From DATKCN01 sp035513175 (GTDB lineage: Bacteria > Chloroflexota > Chloroflexia > Thermomicrobiales > CFX8): a DNA stretch of 20,599 bases. This document shows positions 6,909 to 14,254 of this stretch, piece after piece. The DNA is taken from assembly GCA_035513175.1 (NCBI GenBank), contig DATKCN010000059.1, positions 1-20,599 of the forward strand. The letters are read 5' to 3'. A program made the translations under genes and the position numbers. The notes beneath the pieces are model-generated. The model was given only the letters and a program-made list of their open reading frames with translations. It had not been told where the DNA came from and made no database searches. How positions within the stretch are numbered: the stretch's first letter is position 1; each line of letters begins with the position of its first letter.

Positions 6909-8447
6909 ATGAGCAACCGCGACACCGACATCGCGCGCCGATTTCACGAGCTGACGAACCACTCCGTACAGAGCGTGCGGCAGAGCACGCACGTCATGGA
7001 TCCGGACAACCTGCCGCTGCCATACAAGATCTACACGACGCTCGATCCCATCCCGCTGCCGCCGCCCGGCGCGCTCGATGTGCCGACGCAACCCGCACTC
7101 GACGCGATTGCCGCCACGTCAGCGTCGGGCGGTGCGCTCGACCTCGCAGCCATCGCGCGCCTCTGCTACCACTCCAACGGCGTCACCCGCCGCCGCGTTC
7201 TGGGCAATCGCGCGATCGAGTTCCGCGCCTGCGCCTGCACCGGCGCGCTGTACCACATGGAGATCTACGTCGTCTGCGGCGACCTGCCCGACCTGCCGGC
7301 CGGCGTCTATCACTACGGCGCGCACGACCACTCCCTGCGCCGGTTGCGGACCGGCGACTACCGCCGCGCGCTGCTCGACGCGACTGGTGGAGAGCCCTCA
7401 CTGGCCGAAGCACGCGCGGTCCTGGGCGTTACCAGCACCTTCTGGCGCAACGCCTGGAAGTATCAGACGCGCGCCTACCGCCACACGTTCTGGGACACGG
7501 GAACGATGCTGGCCAACACGCTGGCGGTCGCCAGCGCTGCCGGCATCCCGGCCACGCTCGTGCTGGGGTTCGCCGACGATCCGGTCAACCGCCTGCTCGG
7601 CGCCGACCCGGACGAGGAGGCAACGGTGAGCCTCGTTGCACTCGGCCGGGGAGCGCGGCCGCCGGGCGACGCGCCCCCCATCGCCACGCTCGACCTGCCG
7701 ACCGAGCCACTGTCCCACTACGAGATCGAGTTCCCGGAGACGCCCCGCATGCAGCGCGCGTCGTCGCTGGAGGACGAATCCGCCGCGTCGTCGTGGCGCG
7801 GGGAGTTGCCACGCCGCCAAATGCCGGAGCCGCGCGGAGAGTTGATCCCGCTGACGCCACTGGGCGACGGAGAGCTGCCTCGGGAGCCGATCGAGGCGGT
7901 CGTGCGGCGTCGGGGCTCGACGCGCCGGTTCGCTCATACGCCGATCGGGTTCGAGCTGCTCTCGACCGCGCTGGACCGCGCGACTCGCGGCGTCGTCGGC
8001 GATTGCCTCTCGCCGGAGACGAGCCCGCTCAGCACGGCGTACCTGATCGTGAATGACGTGGCGGGGCTGGCCAGCGGCGCCTACGTCCTCCACCGCGACC
8101 GGGCAGCGCTGGAACGGCTGGCAGGGATCGAGCAAGACCGGGCCCGCGCCGTCGCCGGGCGACTGGCGCTGGGTCAGGACCTCGGCGCGGACGCCGCCGT
8201 CAACCTCTACTGGATGATTGACCTCGATCCGGTTCTCCAGCGCTTCGCCAACCGCGGCTACCGGGTGGCGCAGCTCGACGCGGCCATTACCGCCGGGAAA
8301 CTCTACCTGGCCGCCTACGCGCTGCGCGTCGGCGCGACCGGCCTGACCTTTTTTGATGACGACGTGACGACCTTCTTCTCGCCGCACGCCGCCGGGATGA
8401 GCGTCATGTTCCTGATGGCGCTCGGGAAACCGCGCCGGCGCCGCTGA
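6909..8447 (+). CDS. SagB/ThcOx-type dehydrogenase with two tandem nitroreductase domains
   Basis: The 512-aa product starts at ATG 6909, with AGAGGAG seven bases upstream. Domain 1 (about 75-250) carries AIARLCYHSNGVTRRR (81-96), RACACTGALYHMEIYVV (106-122), HTFWDTGTMLANTLAVASAA (192-211) and TLVLGFADDPVNRLLG (216-231). These follow the SagB-type FMN dehydrogenase pattern, where 'PSAGALYP' is more usual than ACACTGALYH. Domain 2 (about 325-507) starts RRRGSTRRF (333-341), the FMN-phosphate-binding start, and ends AITAGKLYLAAYALRVGATG (459-478). SagB enzymes oxidise azolines in thiazole/oxazole-modified peptides, but many genomes hold lone homologues of unknown job. No cyclodehydratase (YcaO) or precursor peptide is nearby. 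The gene follows the lipoprotein by 41 nt and precedes the FAD reductase by 101 nt. Confidence 0.85.
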   Translation: MSNRDTDIARRFHELTNHSVQSVRQSTHVMDPDNLPLPYKIYTTLDPIPLPPPGALDVPTQPALDAIAATSASGGALDLAAIARLCYHSNGVTRRRVLGNRAIEFRACACTGALYHMEIYVVCGDLPDLPAGVYHYGAHDHSLRRLRTGDYRRALLDATGGEPSLAEARAVLGVTSTFWRNAWKYQTRAYRHTFWDTGTMLANTLAVASAAGIPATLVLGFADDPVNRLLGADPDEEATVSLVALGRGARPPGDAPPIATLDLPTEPLSHYEIEFPETPRMQRASSLEDESAASSWRGELPRRQMPEPRGELIPLTPLGDGELPREPIEAVVRRRGSTRRFAHTPIGFELLSTALDRATRGVVGDCLSPETSPLSTAYLIVNDVAGLASGAYVLHRDRAALERLAGIEQDRARAVAGRLALGQDLGADAAVNLYWMIDLDPVLQRFANRGYRVAQLDAAITAGKLYLAAYALRVGATGLTFFDDDVTTFFSPHAAGMSVMFLMALGKPRRRR

Positions 8448-8473
8448 CCGCCCGGCATGCACTACACTGATAG

Positions 8474-8488
8474 CGGATCGAACATCCG
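8474..8488. repeat. Small inverted repeat upstream of the FAD reductase
   Basis: CGGAT-CGAAC-ATCCG is a perfect 5-nt inverted repeat with a 5-nt centre in the 101-nt gap before the flavoprotein gene. It could be an operator half-site pair or chance. A TACACT -10-like hexamer lies just upstream (about 8463-8468), without a clear -35. Confidence 0.2.
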
Positions 8489-8548
8489 GCTGTGAAGCGG
8501 CGAGCACCGCGGTTCTTCGTAGTGGGCGTGTGAAGAGGCGCGTCTGTC

Positions 8549-9787
8549 GTGGGTGAAGGGCATGAAGTGACGGCGGTCATTGTCGGGGCAAACCTGACCG
8601 GCGGGCGGGCGGCGGAAGCGCTGCGCGCCGAGGGTTTCGCAGGACGCGTCGTGCTCATTGGAGCGGAACTGGAACGTCCTTACGAGCGACCGCCGCTCTC
8701 CAAGGGCTTATTGACCGGCAAGGTCGAGGAGGACGAGGTCTTCCTGCGTCCGGCTGACTTCTACGCCGAGCAGTCGATTGAATTGCGGCTTGGCAGGCGC
8801 GCCAGCGGCCTCGACACCGGCGCGCGGTCCGTAACACTCGACGACGGCGAATCCATCCACTACGACACCCTGCTGATCGCGACCGGCGCGGCGCCGCGCC
8901 GGCTCGACATCCCCGGCGAGGTGCTTGACGGCGTCCACTACCTGCGGACACTGGCCGACGCGCGGCGCATCCGCGACCACCTCGCGACGGCGGAACGCGT
9001 GGTTGTGATCGGCATGGGCTTCATCGGCGCGGAGGTCGCGGCGTCGGCGCGCGAGCTGGGCCGCGCGGTCATCGCACTGGAGGCCGGCGACCTGCCGCTT
9101 TACGGCGCGCTCGGCCGCGAGGTGGCGGAACGCCTGGCTGCCATCCACCGGGACCGGGGCGTCGATCTGCGAACCGGCGTGACGGTAACTGAGATCCAGG
9201 GTCGCGAGCGCGTCGCACGCGTCGTCACGAACGACGGGGCAATCGCTTGTGATGTCGTTGTCATCGGCGTCGGCGTGACTCCCGAGGTTGGCTGGCTGGT
9301 CGGGTCCGGCGTCGAGATCGACGGCGGCGTCGTGACCGACGCGGAGTGCCGCGCGAGCCTGCCGGGCGTCTTCGCCGCCGGGGATGTCGCGAAGCAGTTT
9401 CATCCCCGCTACGGTCGTCACCTGCTGATCGAGCACTTCGACCATTCCGGGAACCAGGGGGTCGCGGCGGCCAGGAGCATGCTCGGCCTGCCGGTTCCGG
9501 ACGTGCCGCTGCCGTACTTCTGGTCCGATCAGTACGACCTTAACCTGCAAGTCGCAGGGCTGACGACGGGCCATGACGCGGTCGTGTTTCGCGGCACGGT
9601 CGAGAGCGGGTCGTGGTCGGCCTTCTACCTGCGTCGGGGAGCGCTGATCGCCGCGCTGTCCGTTAACCGCTTCCGCGACTTCTCCGCCGCGCGCCGCATC
9701 CTCACTCAGGGCGTGACGGTTGAAGCCGCGCAGCTCGCCGACGAGCGTGTCGAGCTGCGCTCGCTGTTGCCACGGGCGGGTCGGTAG
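8549..9787 (+). CDS. Ferredoxin-reductase-like FAD/NAD(P) oxidoreductase
   Basis: The 412-aa product has the layout of the putidaredoxin/rhodocoxin/BphA4 reductases. The first FAD site is VIVGANLTGG (10-19), where the usual GxGxxG is GANLTG. YERPPLSKGLLTG (45-57) is a strong family signature. LLIATGAAPRRL (108-119) closes the FAD fold, VVVIGMGFIGAEVAASARELG (151-171) is the NAD(P) site, and VFAAGDVA (274-281) is the second FAD contact. A reductase C-terminal domain follows (about 322-405). It probably passes electrons from NAD(P)H to a ferredoxin or an oxygenase; no ferredoxin gene is next to it. Start GTG at 8549 has AAGAGG ten bases upstream; in-frame GTG at 8567 is nearly as good. It begins a packed five-gene run, with only 3 nt before the GH15-like gene. 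Confidence 0.88.
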   Translation: MGEGHEVTAVIVGANLTGGRAAEALRAEGFAGRVVLIGAELERPYERPPLSKGLLTGKVEEDEVFLRPADFYAEQSIELRLGRRASGLDTGARSVTLDDGESIHYDTLLIATGAAPRRLDIPGEVLDGVHYLRTLADARRIRDHLATAERVVVIGMGFIGAEVAASARELGRAVIALEAGDLPLYGALGREVAERLAAIHRDRGVDLRTGVTVTEIQGRERVARVVTNDGAIACDVVVIGVGVTPEVGWLVGSGVEIDGGVVTDAECRASLPGVFAAGDVAKQFHPRYGRHLLIEHFDHSGNQGVAAARSMLGLPVPDVPLPYFWSDQYDLNLQVAGLTTGHDAVVFRGTVESGSWSAFYLRRGALIAALSVNRFRDFSAARRILTQGVTVEAAQLADERVELRSLLPRAGR

Positions 9788-9790
9788 CGC

Positions 9791-11659
9791 GTGGCCGACG
9801 ACGCCGCGCGGCGCTACCGGCCGATCGGGGACTATGCCGCCATCGGCGACTGCCGCAGCGCCGCGCTCGTCTCCCGCGATGGATCGATCGACTGGCTCTG
9901 CTGGCCGCGCTTCGACAGCCCGTCCGTTTTCGCGGCGCTGCTCGATAGTGAGCATGGCGGCTACTTCCGCATTCACCCCACCGGCGCGTTCGAGGTCGAG
10001 CGGCGCTATTGCCCGCTCACCTGTGTGCTGGAGACGATCTTCCACGCCGCGAAGGGAAGCTGTGTCCTGCGCGACTCCATGACGATCGCCGATCCGGCCA
10101 GGCAGTGGCGCGGGCTGGCGCCCGATCACGAGCTGCTACGCGAGCTCGAGGGGCTCGAGGGCGAAGTCGAGCTGGAGATCGTCTACGCCCCCCGGCCGGG
10201 CTACGCCCGCGAGCGCGCGCTGCTGGAGCAGCGGGGCGCGCTCGGCATCTGGACCCAGCACGGCGCGGCGGCGCTCATACTCCGCGGGGACCTGCCGCTC
10301 GGCGTCGCCCGCGACGGCGCGACCGCAGGCGCCTTCCACAGCGTGCGGGCCGGGGAGTGCCGGCACCTCGCGCTCGCCTGCGATCCCGAGGGTCCGGCCG
10401 TCGTGCCGGTGCTTGGGGAGGCCGCCATCCAGCGGACGGCGCAGACGATCGGCTGGTGGCGCGAGTGGGCCGCGGCCTGCTCGTATTCCGGCCCGTATCG
10501 CGACGCTGTCATCCGCGCCGCGCTGACCCTCAAGCTGCTGGCCTATGCGCCATCCGGCGCGATCGTCGCGGCCCCCACCTCCTCGCTGCCCGAGCTACCG
10601 GGCGGGGACGCGAACTGGGACTACCGCTACTGCTGGCTGCGTGGCAGCGCCTTCACCGTGCGGGCGCTGTACGCCAGCGGGTTCCACGATGAGGCGCACG
10701 CCTTTGTCAGATGGATGCTCAGAGCTGTCCAGCTCTCATGGCCCCGGGTCGAGGCCCGCTACGACGTCTTCGGGCGCGGCGACATCGCCGAGCGGGAGCT
10801 GGCGCATCTGGAAGGGTACGCGGGCTCTCGCCCGGTGCGCGTCGGCAGCTCCGTCCAGCGGCAGCCGGCGCTCGACATTCACGGCGAGATCGCCGATGTG
10901 GCCTGGCAGTTCGCCGAGCACGGCGGGCGGCTCGACCGTGACACGCTGCGGCTGCTGAAGGGCATCGGCGACGCGATCCGCGCCGCCCGCCAGGGATTCG
11001 GTCAAGTGGGGCTGGCGTCCCGGGACCGCGCCCGTGGGGACACGCGCGTGAACGTGCTCTGCTGGGTCGCGCTGGACCGTTTGATCGCCTTGCACGAGCG
11101 GCACGGCCTGGACATCCACGGCGAGGTCTACCGCGCCGAGCGCAGGGCGTTGCGGGCGGAGATCGAGGAGCGGGGCTACAACCTCCAGCTCCAGAGCTAT
11201 GCCAGTATCTACGGAACGGACGAGATCAGCGCCGACCTGCTGACCCTGCCGCTCCACGGATTCATTCCCGGCTCGCACGCGCGCATGCACACGACACTCA
11301 TTCATCTCTACCGGCGGCTCGGCCGCGGTGTGCTGATGCACGATGATCCGGATGAGGCCGGCAGGGCGCCGGGACCGGGAGCGCTCAGCATCGCCGGCTT
11401 CTGGATGGCCGAGGCCCAGGCGCGGGCCGGCGACCTGCCAGGCGCGGTCGAACGCTTCGAGCGCCTGCTGTCCTACGCCAACGACGCCGGCCTCTTCGCC
11501 GCGCGGATCGATCCCAGACATGGAGCGGCGCTGGGCAACTTCCCGCTGGCCCTGGCCCATGCTGGTCTCATCAACGCCGCCGTGACCTTCGACCAGCTTC
11601 AGAACCCACCGACGCAGGCGATTGACCCGCGGCATCTGGCAGAGGAGGACGAGCGGTGA
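9791..11659 (+). CDS. GH15-fold (glucoamylase/trehalase-like) protein lacking the catalytic residues
   Basis: The 622-aa product is a full-length GH15 homologue. The N-terminal beta domain begins PIGDYAAIGDCRSAALVSRD (11-30) and continues GSIDWLCWPRFDSPSVF (31-47). The (alpha/alpha)6 domain contains SLPELPGGDANWDYRYCWLR (265-284), GYAGSRPVRVG (342-352), LDIHGEIADV (361-370), CWVALDR (424-430) and LGNFPLALAHAGLINAA (581-597). Compared with my recall of typical members, three hallmark residues are gone: WLRD is WLRG (Gly285), the GIWEVR glutamate aligns with Ala409, and the GDEGAF glutamate aligns with Pro529. GH15 enzymes use these two glutamates as acid and base, so hydrolysis is unlikely. 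A glucan-binding or regulatory role is possible. GTG start at 9791 lies 3 nt after the flavoprotein; the stop overlaps the next start (GTGA). Confidence 0.85.
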   Translation: MADDAARRYRPIGDYAAIGDCRSAALVSRDGSIDWLCWPRFDSPSVFAALLDSEHGGYFRIHPTGAFEVERRYCPLTCVLETIFHAAKGSCVLRDSMTIADPARQWRGLAPDHELLRELEGLEGEVELEIVYAPRPGYARERALLEQRGALGIWTQHGAAALILRGDLPLGVARDGATAGAFHSVRAGECRHLALACDPEGPAVVPVLGEAAIQRTAQTIGWWREWAAACSYSGPYRDAVIRAALTLKLLAYAPSGAIVAAPTSSLPELPGGDANWDYRYCWLRGSAFTVRALYASGFHDEAHAFVRWMLRAVQLSWPRVEARYDVFGRGDIAERELAHLEGYAGSRPVRVGSSVQRQPALDIHGEIADVAWQFAEHGGRLDRDTLRLLKGIGDAIRAARQGFGQVGLASRDRARGDTRVNVLCWVALDRLIALHERHGLDIHGEVYRAERRALRAEIEERGYNLQLQSYASIYGTDEISADLLTLPLHGFIPGSHARMHTTLIHLYRRLGRGVLMHDDPDEAGRAPGPGALSIAGFWMAEAQARAGDLPGAVERFERLLSYANDAGLFAARIDPRHGAALGNFPLALAHAGLINAAVTFDQLQNPPTQAIDPRHLAEEDER

Positions 11660-12147
11660 CGGCCGACGTGAACTGGTCGAGCGCGCTGCTGTGGGGTTTT
11701 GCCGCGACCGTCACGCTGACGGCGATCATGACCGCGGCGAAAGAGGTCGGGATGTCCCGCTTGAGCCTGCCCTACCTGCTCGGCTCGATCGTCACGGCGG
11801 ACCGCGACCGGGCGCAGACGCGCGGCCTGATCATGCACTTCGTCGCGGGCTGGGCCTTCACGTTACTGTACGCCGCAGCCTTCGAAAGTTGGGACCGGGC
11901 GACCTGGTGGCTGGGAGCGTCGATCGGGGTCATCCACGCCATGTTCGTGCTCACCGCCGCCATGACAGTGCTGCCCAGCCTGCACCCGCGCATGGCCAGC
12001 GAGCAGCGCGGCCCGTCTCCGACCCGCCAGCTTGAGCCCCCCGGCTTCCTGGCCCTCAACTACGGCCCCCGCACGCCCTACGTCGTCATTGCCGCCCACA
12101 TCGCGTTCGGCGCTATCCTTGGCGCGTTTTATCAGCTCGCGGGGTGA
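11656..12147 (+). CDS. Conserved four-helix membrane protein
   Basis: The 163-aa product starts at GTG 11656, overlapping the GH15-like stop by 4 nt, so it is translationally coupled. Four hydrophobic segments lie near 9-27, 57-75, 84-105 and 142-161. Between helices 3 and 4 is a conserved-looking hydrophilic stretch, LHPRMASEQRGPSPTRQLEP (109-128), followed by PGFLALNYGPRTP (129-141). I recall this loop in uncharacterised membrane proteins of several phyla. Four histidines (61, 94, 110, 148) are at or near the membrane, which could bind metal or heme, but nothing proves it. Function not known. Confidence 0.75.
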   Translation: MTADVNWSSALLWGFAATVTLTAIMTAAKEVGMSRLSLPYLLGSIVTADRDRAQTRGLIMHFVAGWAFTLLYAAAFESWDRATWWLGASIGVIHAMFVLTAAMTVLPSLHPRMASEQRGPSPTRQLEPPGFLALNYGPRTPYVVIAAHIAFGAILGAFYQLAG

Positions 12148-12160
12148 GGAAGGAGACAAC

Positions 12161-12580
12161 ATGACGCACGCGTCACGCCGCATGGCCGGCATCCTGCTCG
12201 TCGTCTTCCCGACCGTCATTTTCGGCGGCGTCAGCCTGCTGCGCATGCTCATCATCGGCGACGAGGGCTATGTCGATAACCCGATCCGCCAGGACCTGTG
12301 GCGGGCCGGGCACGCGCACGCCGGGGTGCTGCTGGTGCTCTCCCTCGTCGTCCTGCGCTACGTCGATGAGGCCACACTGTCCGAGCGCGCCAAAGAATTC
12401 GTGCGCGTTTCCGTCCCCGTAGCGGCCATTCTGCTACCGGTGGCGTTCTTCCTCTCAATCCTCTCGCCGGACGCCGACGAGCCGAACGCGCTCATCTACC
12501 TGGCCGTCGTTGGCGCAATGGTGCTGGTGGCGGGTCTGGTGACGCTCGGCGTCGGCATGCTGCGCAGGAGCGACGCATGA
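12161..12580 (+). CDS. Small four-helix membrane protein with GHAHAG motif
   Basis: The 139-aa product starts at ATG 12161, with a strong AGGAAGGAG (12148-12156) four bases upstream. Four hydrophobic helices lie near 8-31, 51-67, 83-103 and 111-133. Helix 2 begins WRAGHAHAGVLLVLSLVVLR (47-66), with two histidines (51 and 53) at the membrane edge. Such a pair is reminiscent of heme- or metal-binding helices in oxidase-like proteins, but this is only a resemblance. The gene starts 13 nt after the preceding membrane protein, and its stop overlaps the next start by 4 nt (ATGA). The two membrane proteins may form a complex; function unknown. Confidence 0.75.
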   Translation: MTHASRRMAGILLVVFPTVIFGGVSLLRMLIIGDEGYVDNPIRQDLWRAGHAHAGVLLVLSLVVLRYVDEATLSERAKEFVRVSVPVAAILLPVAFFLSILSPDADEPNALIYLAVVGAMVLVAGLVTLGVGMLRRSDA

Positions 12581-12921
12581 CCCACCCGGCTATCGGGCTG
12601 CTGCCGTATTCCACGCTCTCCCCGCTGCTGGAAGAAGCGCTGGCAGTCTACGCTCCGGTCTGGCCAGACCGCGATCCGGGCGACGCACGCGAGGGCTTTG
12701 CGCGCTACGCCACCTACCGTGACTTTCACGGACTCGTCTCCCGCCTGCACGACGCGCTGCTGGCAGCGCAACCCTGCCCGCGAGCGCTCGTTTGCACCGG
12801 GCACGACAACAGCATCGCGCGCGGCAAGTACGAGCGGCGCGGCTGGAACTACGTGGACATGTGCCTGCTCGAACCTGAGACGGGACATCGCTACGTCATC
12901 ATGGAGATCGCAACCCCCTGA
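12577..12921 (+). CDS. Shortened GNAT acetyltransferase-like protein, 114 aa
   Basis: The N-terminal 50 residues, ending REGFARYATYRDFHG (38-52), resemble the first helix region of GNAT acetyltransferases. From residue 55 the sequence SRLHDALLAAQPCPRALVC (55-73) and DNSIARGKYERRGW (77-90) matches the GNAT C-terminal half, in which LHDALL follows the acetyl-CoA pyrophosphate loop and DNxxARxxYERRGW is the classic motif. The central strands and the R/Q-x-x-G-x-G/A loop that should lie between them are missing, about 50-70 residues by comparison with usual lengths (170-190). The frame remains open. It is therefore either an in-frame internally deleted gene or a truncated paralogue, and probably unable to bind acetyl-CoA normally. 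ATG at 12577 overlaps the preceding stop (ATGA). Confidence 0.65.
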   Translation: MTHPAIGLLPYSTLSPLLEEALAVYAPVWPDRDPGDAREGFARYATYRDFHGLVSRLHDALLAAQPCPRALVCTGHDNSIARGKYERRGWNYVDMCLLEPETGHRYVIMEIATP

Positions 12922-12923
12922 AT

Positions 12924-12938
12924 CTGCGTCCCGCAGAG
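12924..12938 (+). terminator. Hairpin just after the five-gene operon
   Basis: TCTGCG-TCC-CGCAGA is a perfect 6-bp stem with a 3-nt loop, starting 3 nt after the GNAT-like stop codon and before the glycogen synthase. There is no T-run, so it may be a weak or Rho-type stop, or an RNA-stability hairpin. Confidence 0.35.
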
Positions 12939-12986
12939 CATGCTGTACGATTCCGTGTTGACCCATGACGCGGTTCGGAGGCTGTC

Positions 12987-14207
12987 GTGTCCAGGCTGAG
13001 CAAAGTAGCGCTGTTTACGAACGAGTACCCGCCCAACGTCTACGGTGGGGCTGGGGTGCACGTCGAGTACCTCAGCCGCGCGCTGGCGCGCCACCTGCCG
13101 ATCGAGGTGCGCTGCTTCGGCGAGCAGGACATCGACGACGGCCATCTGCGGGTGCGCGGCTACCTCGGCTGGGACGAGATGAAACGCAACACCGACCCGC
13201 GCTTCACCGGCGCGCTCGACGCCTTCTCGCGCAGCCTGGCCATGGCCAAGGACACGTTCGACGCCGACATCGTCCACTGCCACACCTGGTATACCGACAT
13301 CGCGGGCTACCTGGCGCGCATGCTCTGGGACGTGCCCTTCGTGCTGACCACCCACTCGCTGGAGCCGTTGCGCCCCTGGAAGGTCGAGCAGCTCGGCGCC
13401 GGCTACCACCTGAGCTCCTGGATGGAACGCGCCGCGATCGAGAACGCCGACGCCGTCATCGCCGTATCGCGGGAGACGCGCAACGACATCCTGCAGCACT
13501 TCGACGTCGATCCGGGGAAGGTGCGCGTCATCCACAACGGCATCGACCTCGACGAGTACCGCAAGTCCGACCATGTCGAAACGCTGATCAGGCACGGCAT
13601 CGACCCCGAGCGGCCGTTCGTGCTCTTCGTCGGCCGCGTCACGCGTCAGAAGGGCATCATCCACCTCGTCAGCGCCATCCCGCACATCGACCCATGGCTG
13701 CAGGTGGTCCTGTGCGCCGGGGCGCCCGACACGCGGGAAATCGGCGAAGAGATGACGCGCCTGGTTGCCCGGGTGAGCGAGGGCCGCGAGGGCGTGATCT
13801 GGATTCAGGAGATGCTGCCGCGCGACGAGATCATCGACCTCTACTCGCTGGCCGCGGTCTTCTGCTGTCCATCCGTGTACGAGCCGTTCGGCATCATCAA
13901 CCTCGAAGCGATGGCTTGCGAGACGGCGGTCGTGGCCTCGGCCATCGGGGGCATCCCGGAGGTCGTCGTGCCGGGCGAAACCGGTCTGCTGGTCGAGCTG
14001 CCGTTGCGCGCGGGCACGTTCGAGCCGGTCGATCCAGCCGGCTTCGCGCGCGATCTGGCCGAAGGCGTCAACGAGATCGCGCTCGATCTGGCCCGTGCGG
14101 CGGCCATGGGGCGCGCGGGCCGTCGGCGCGTCGAAGCGCACTTTTCCTGGAACGCGATTGCCGAGCGGACGCTGGGCCTGTATCGCGAGCTGGCAGCAAA
14201 CCGCTGA
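12987..14207 (+). CDS. glgA: Glycogen synthase, GT4 (actinobacterial GlgA/GlgM) type
   Basis: The 406-aa product starts at GTG 12987, with GGAGG five bases upstream. It is a GT-B glycosyltransferase. The N-terminal donor/acceptor loop is FTNEYPPNVYGGAGVHVEYL (10-29), followed by DIVHCHTWYTD (94-104), LTTHSLEPLRPWK (120-132), VIHNGIDLDEY (181-191), LFVGRVTRQKG (213-223) and EPFGIINLE (299-307), the E-x7-E motif. This combination is that of the Corynebacterium/Mycobacterium-type glycogen synthase rather than the classical bacterial GT5 GlgA. It transfers glucose from ADP- or UDP-glucose to alpha-1,4-glucan. In mycobacteria the homologue (GlgM) mainly makes maltose-1-phosphate, so that is an alternative. 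It follows the GH15-like operon by 65 nt, which fits glucan metabolism. Confidence 0.88.
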   Translation: MSRLSKVALFTNEYPPNVYGGAGVHVEYLSRALARHLPIEVRCFGEQDIDDGHLRVRGYLGWDEMKRNTDPRFTGALDAFSRSLAMAKDTFDADIVHCHTWYTDIAGYLARMLWDVPFVLTTHSLEPLRPWKVEQLGAGYHLSSWMERAAIENADAVIAVSRETRNDILQHFDVDPGKVRVIHNGIDLDEYRKSDHVETLIRHGIDPERPFVLFVGRVTRQKGIIHLVSAIPHIDPWLQVVLCAGAPDTREIGEEMTRLVARVSEGREGVIWIQEMLPRDEIIDLYSLAAVFCCPSVYEPFGIINLEAMACETAVVASAIGGIPEVVVPGETGLLVELPLRAGTFEPVDPAGFARDLAEGVNEIALDLARAAAMGRAGRRRVEAHFSWNAIAERTLGLYRELAANR

Positions 14208-14214
14208 CGTGTTT

Positions 14215-14229
14215 CCGGCAGATGGCCGG
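14215..14229. terminator. Small inverted repeat in the convergent gap
   Basis: CCGGC-AGATG-GCCGG (5-bp arms, 5-nt loop) lies in the 47-nt space between the 3' ends of the glycogen synthase and the GGDEF-EAL gene. It could help end transcription from either side. There is no T-run; weak support. Confidence 0.25.
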
Positions 14230-14254
14230 CATGCTCGGAAGAAGCGCGCAGCTC

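Noticed and set aside
8492..8533. Possible 13-codon peptide (MKRRAPRFFVVGV) before the FAD reductase, considered as a SagB precursor or leader peptide
   Set aside because: No ribosome-binding site, no Cys/Ser/Thr core expected of an azole precursor, and GTG start only; chance is a sufficient explanation.
8708..10129. Long minus-strand open frame (473 aa) over the flavoprotein and GH15-like genes
   Set aside because: It is antisense to two clear genes, with low-complexity Arg/Ala/Gln composition and no domain motifs, as expected in GC-rich DNA.
12891..14141. Minus-strand open frame (416 aa) antisense to the glycogen synthase
   Set aside because: No recognisable motifs; antisense shadow from GC3 bias.
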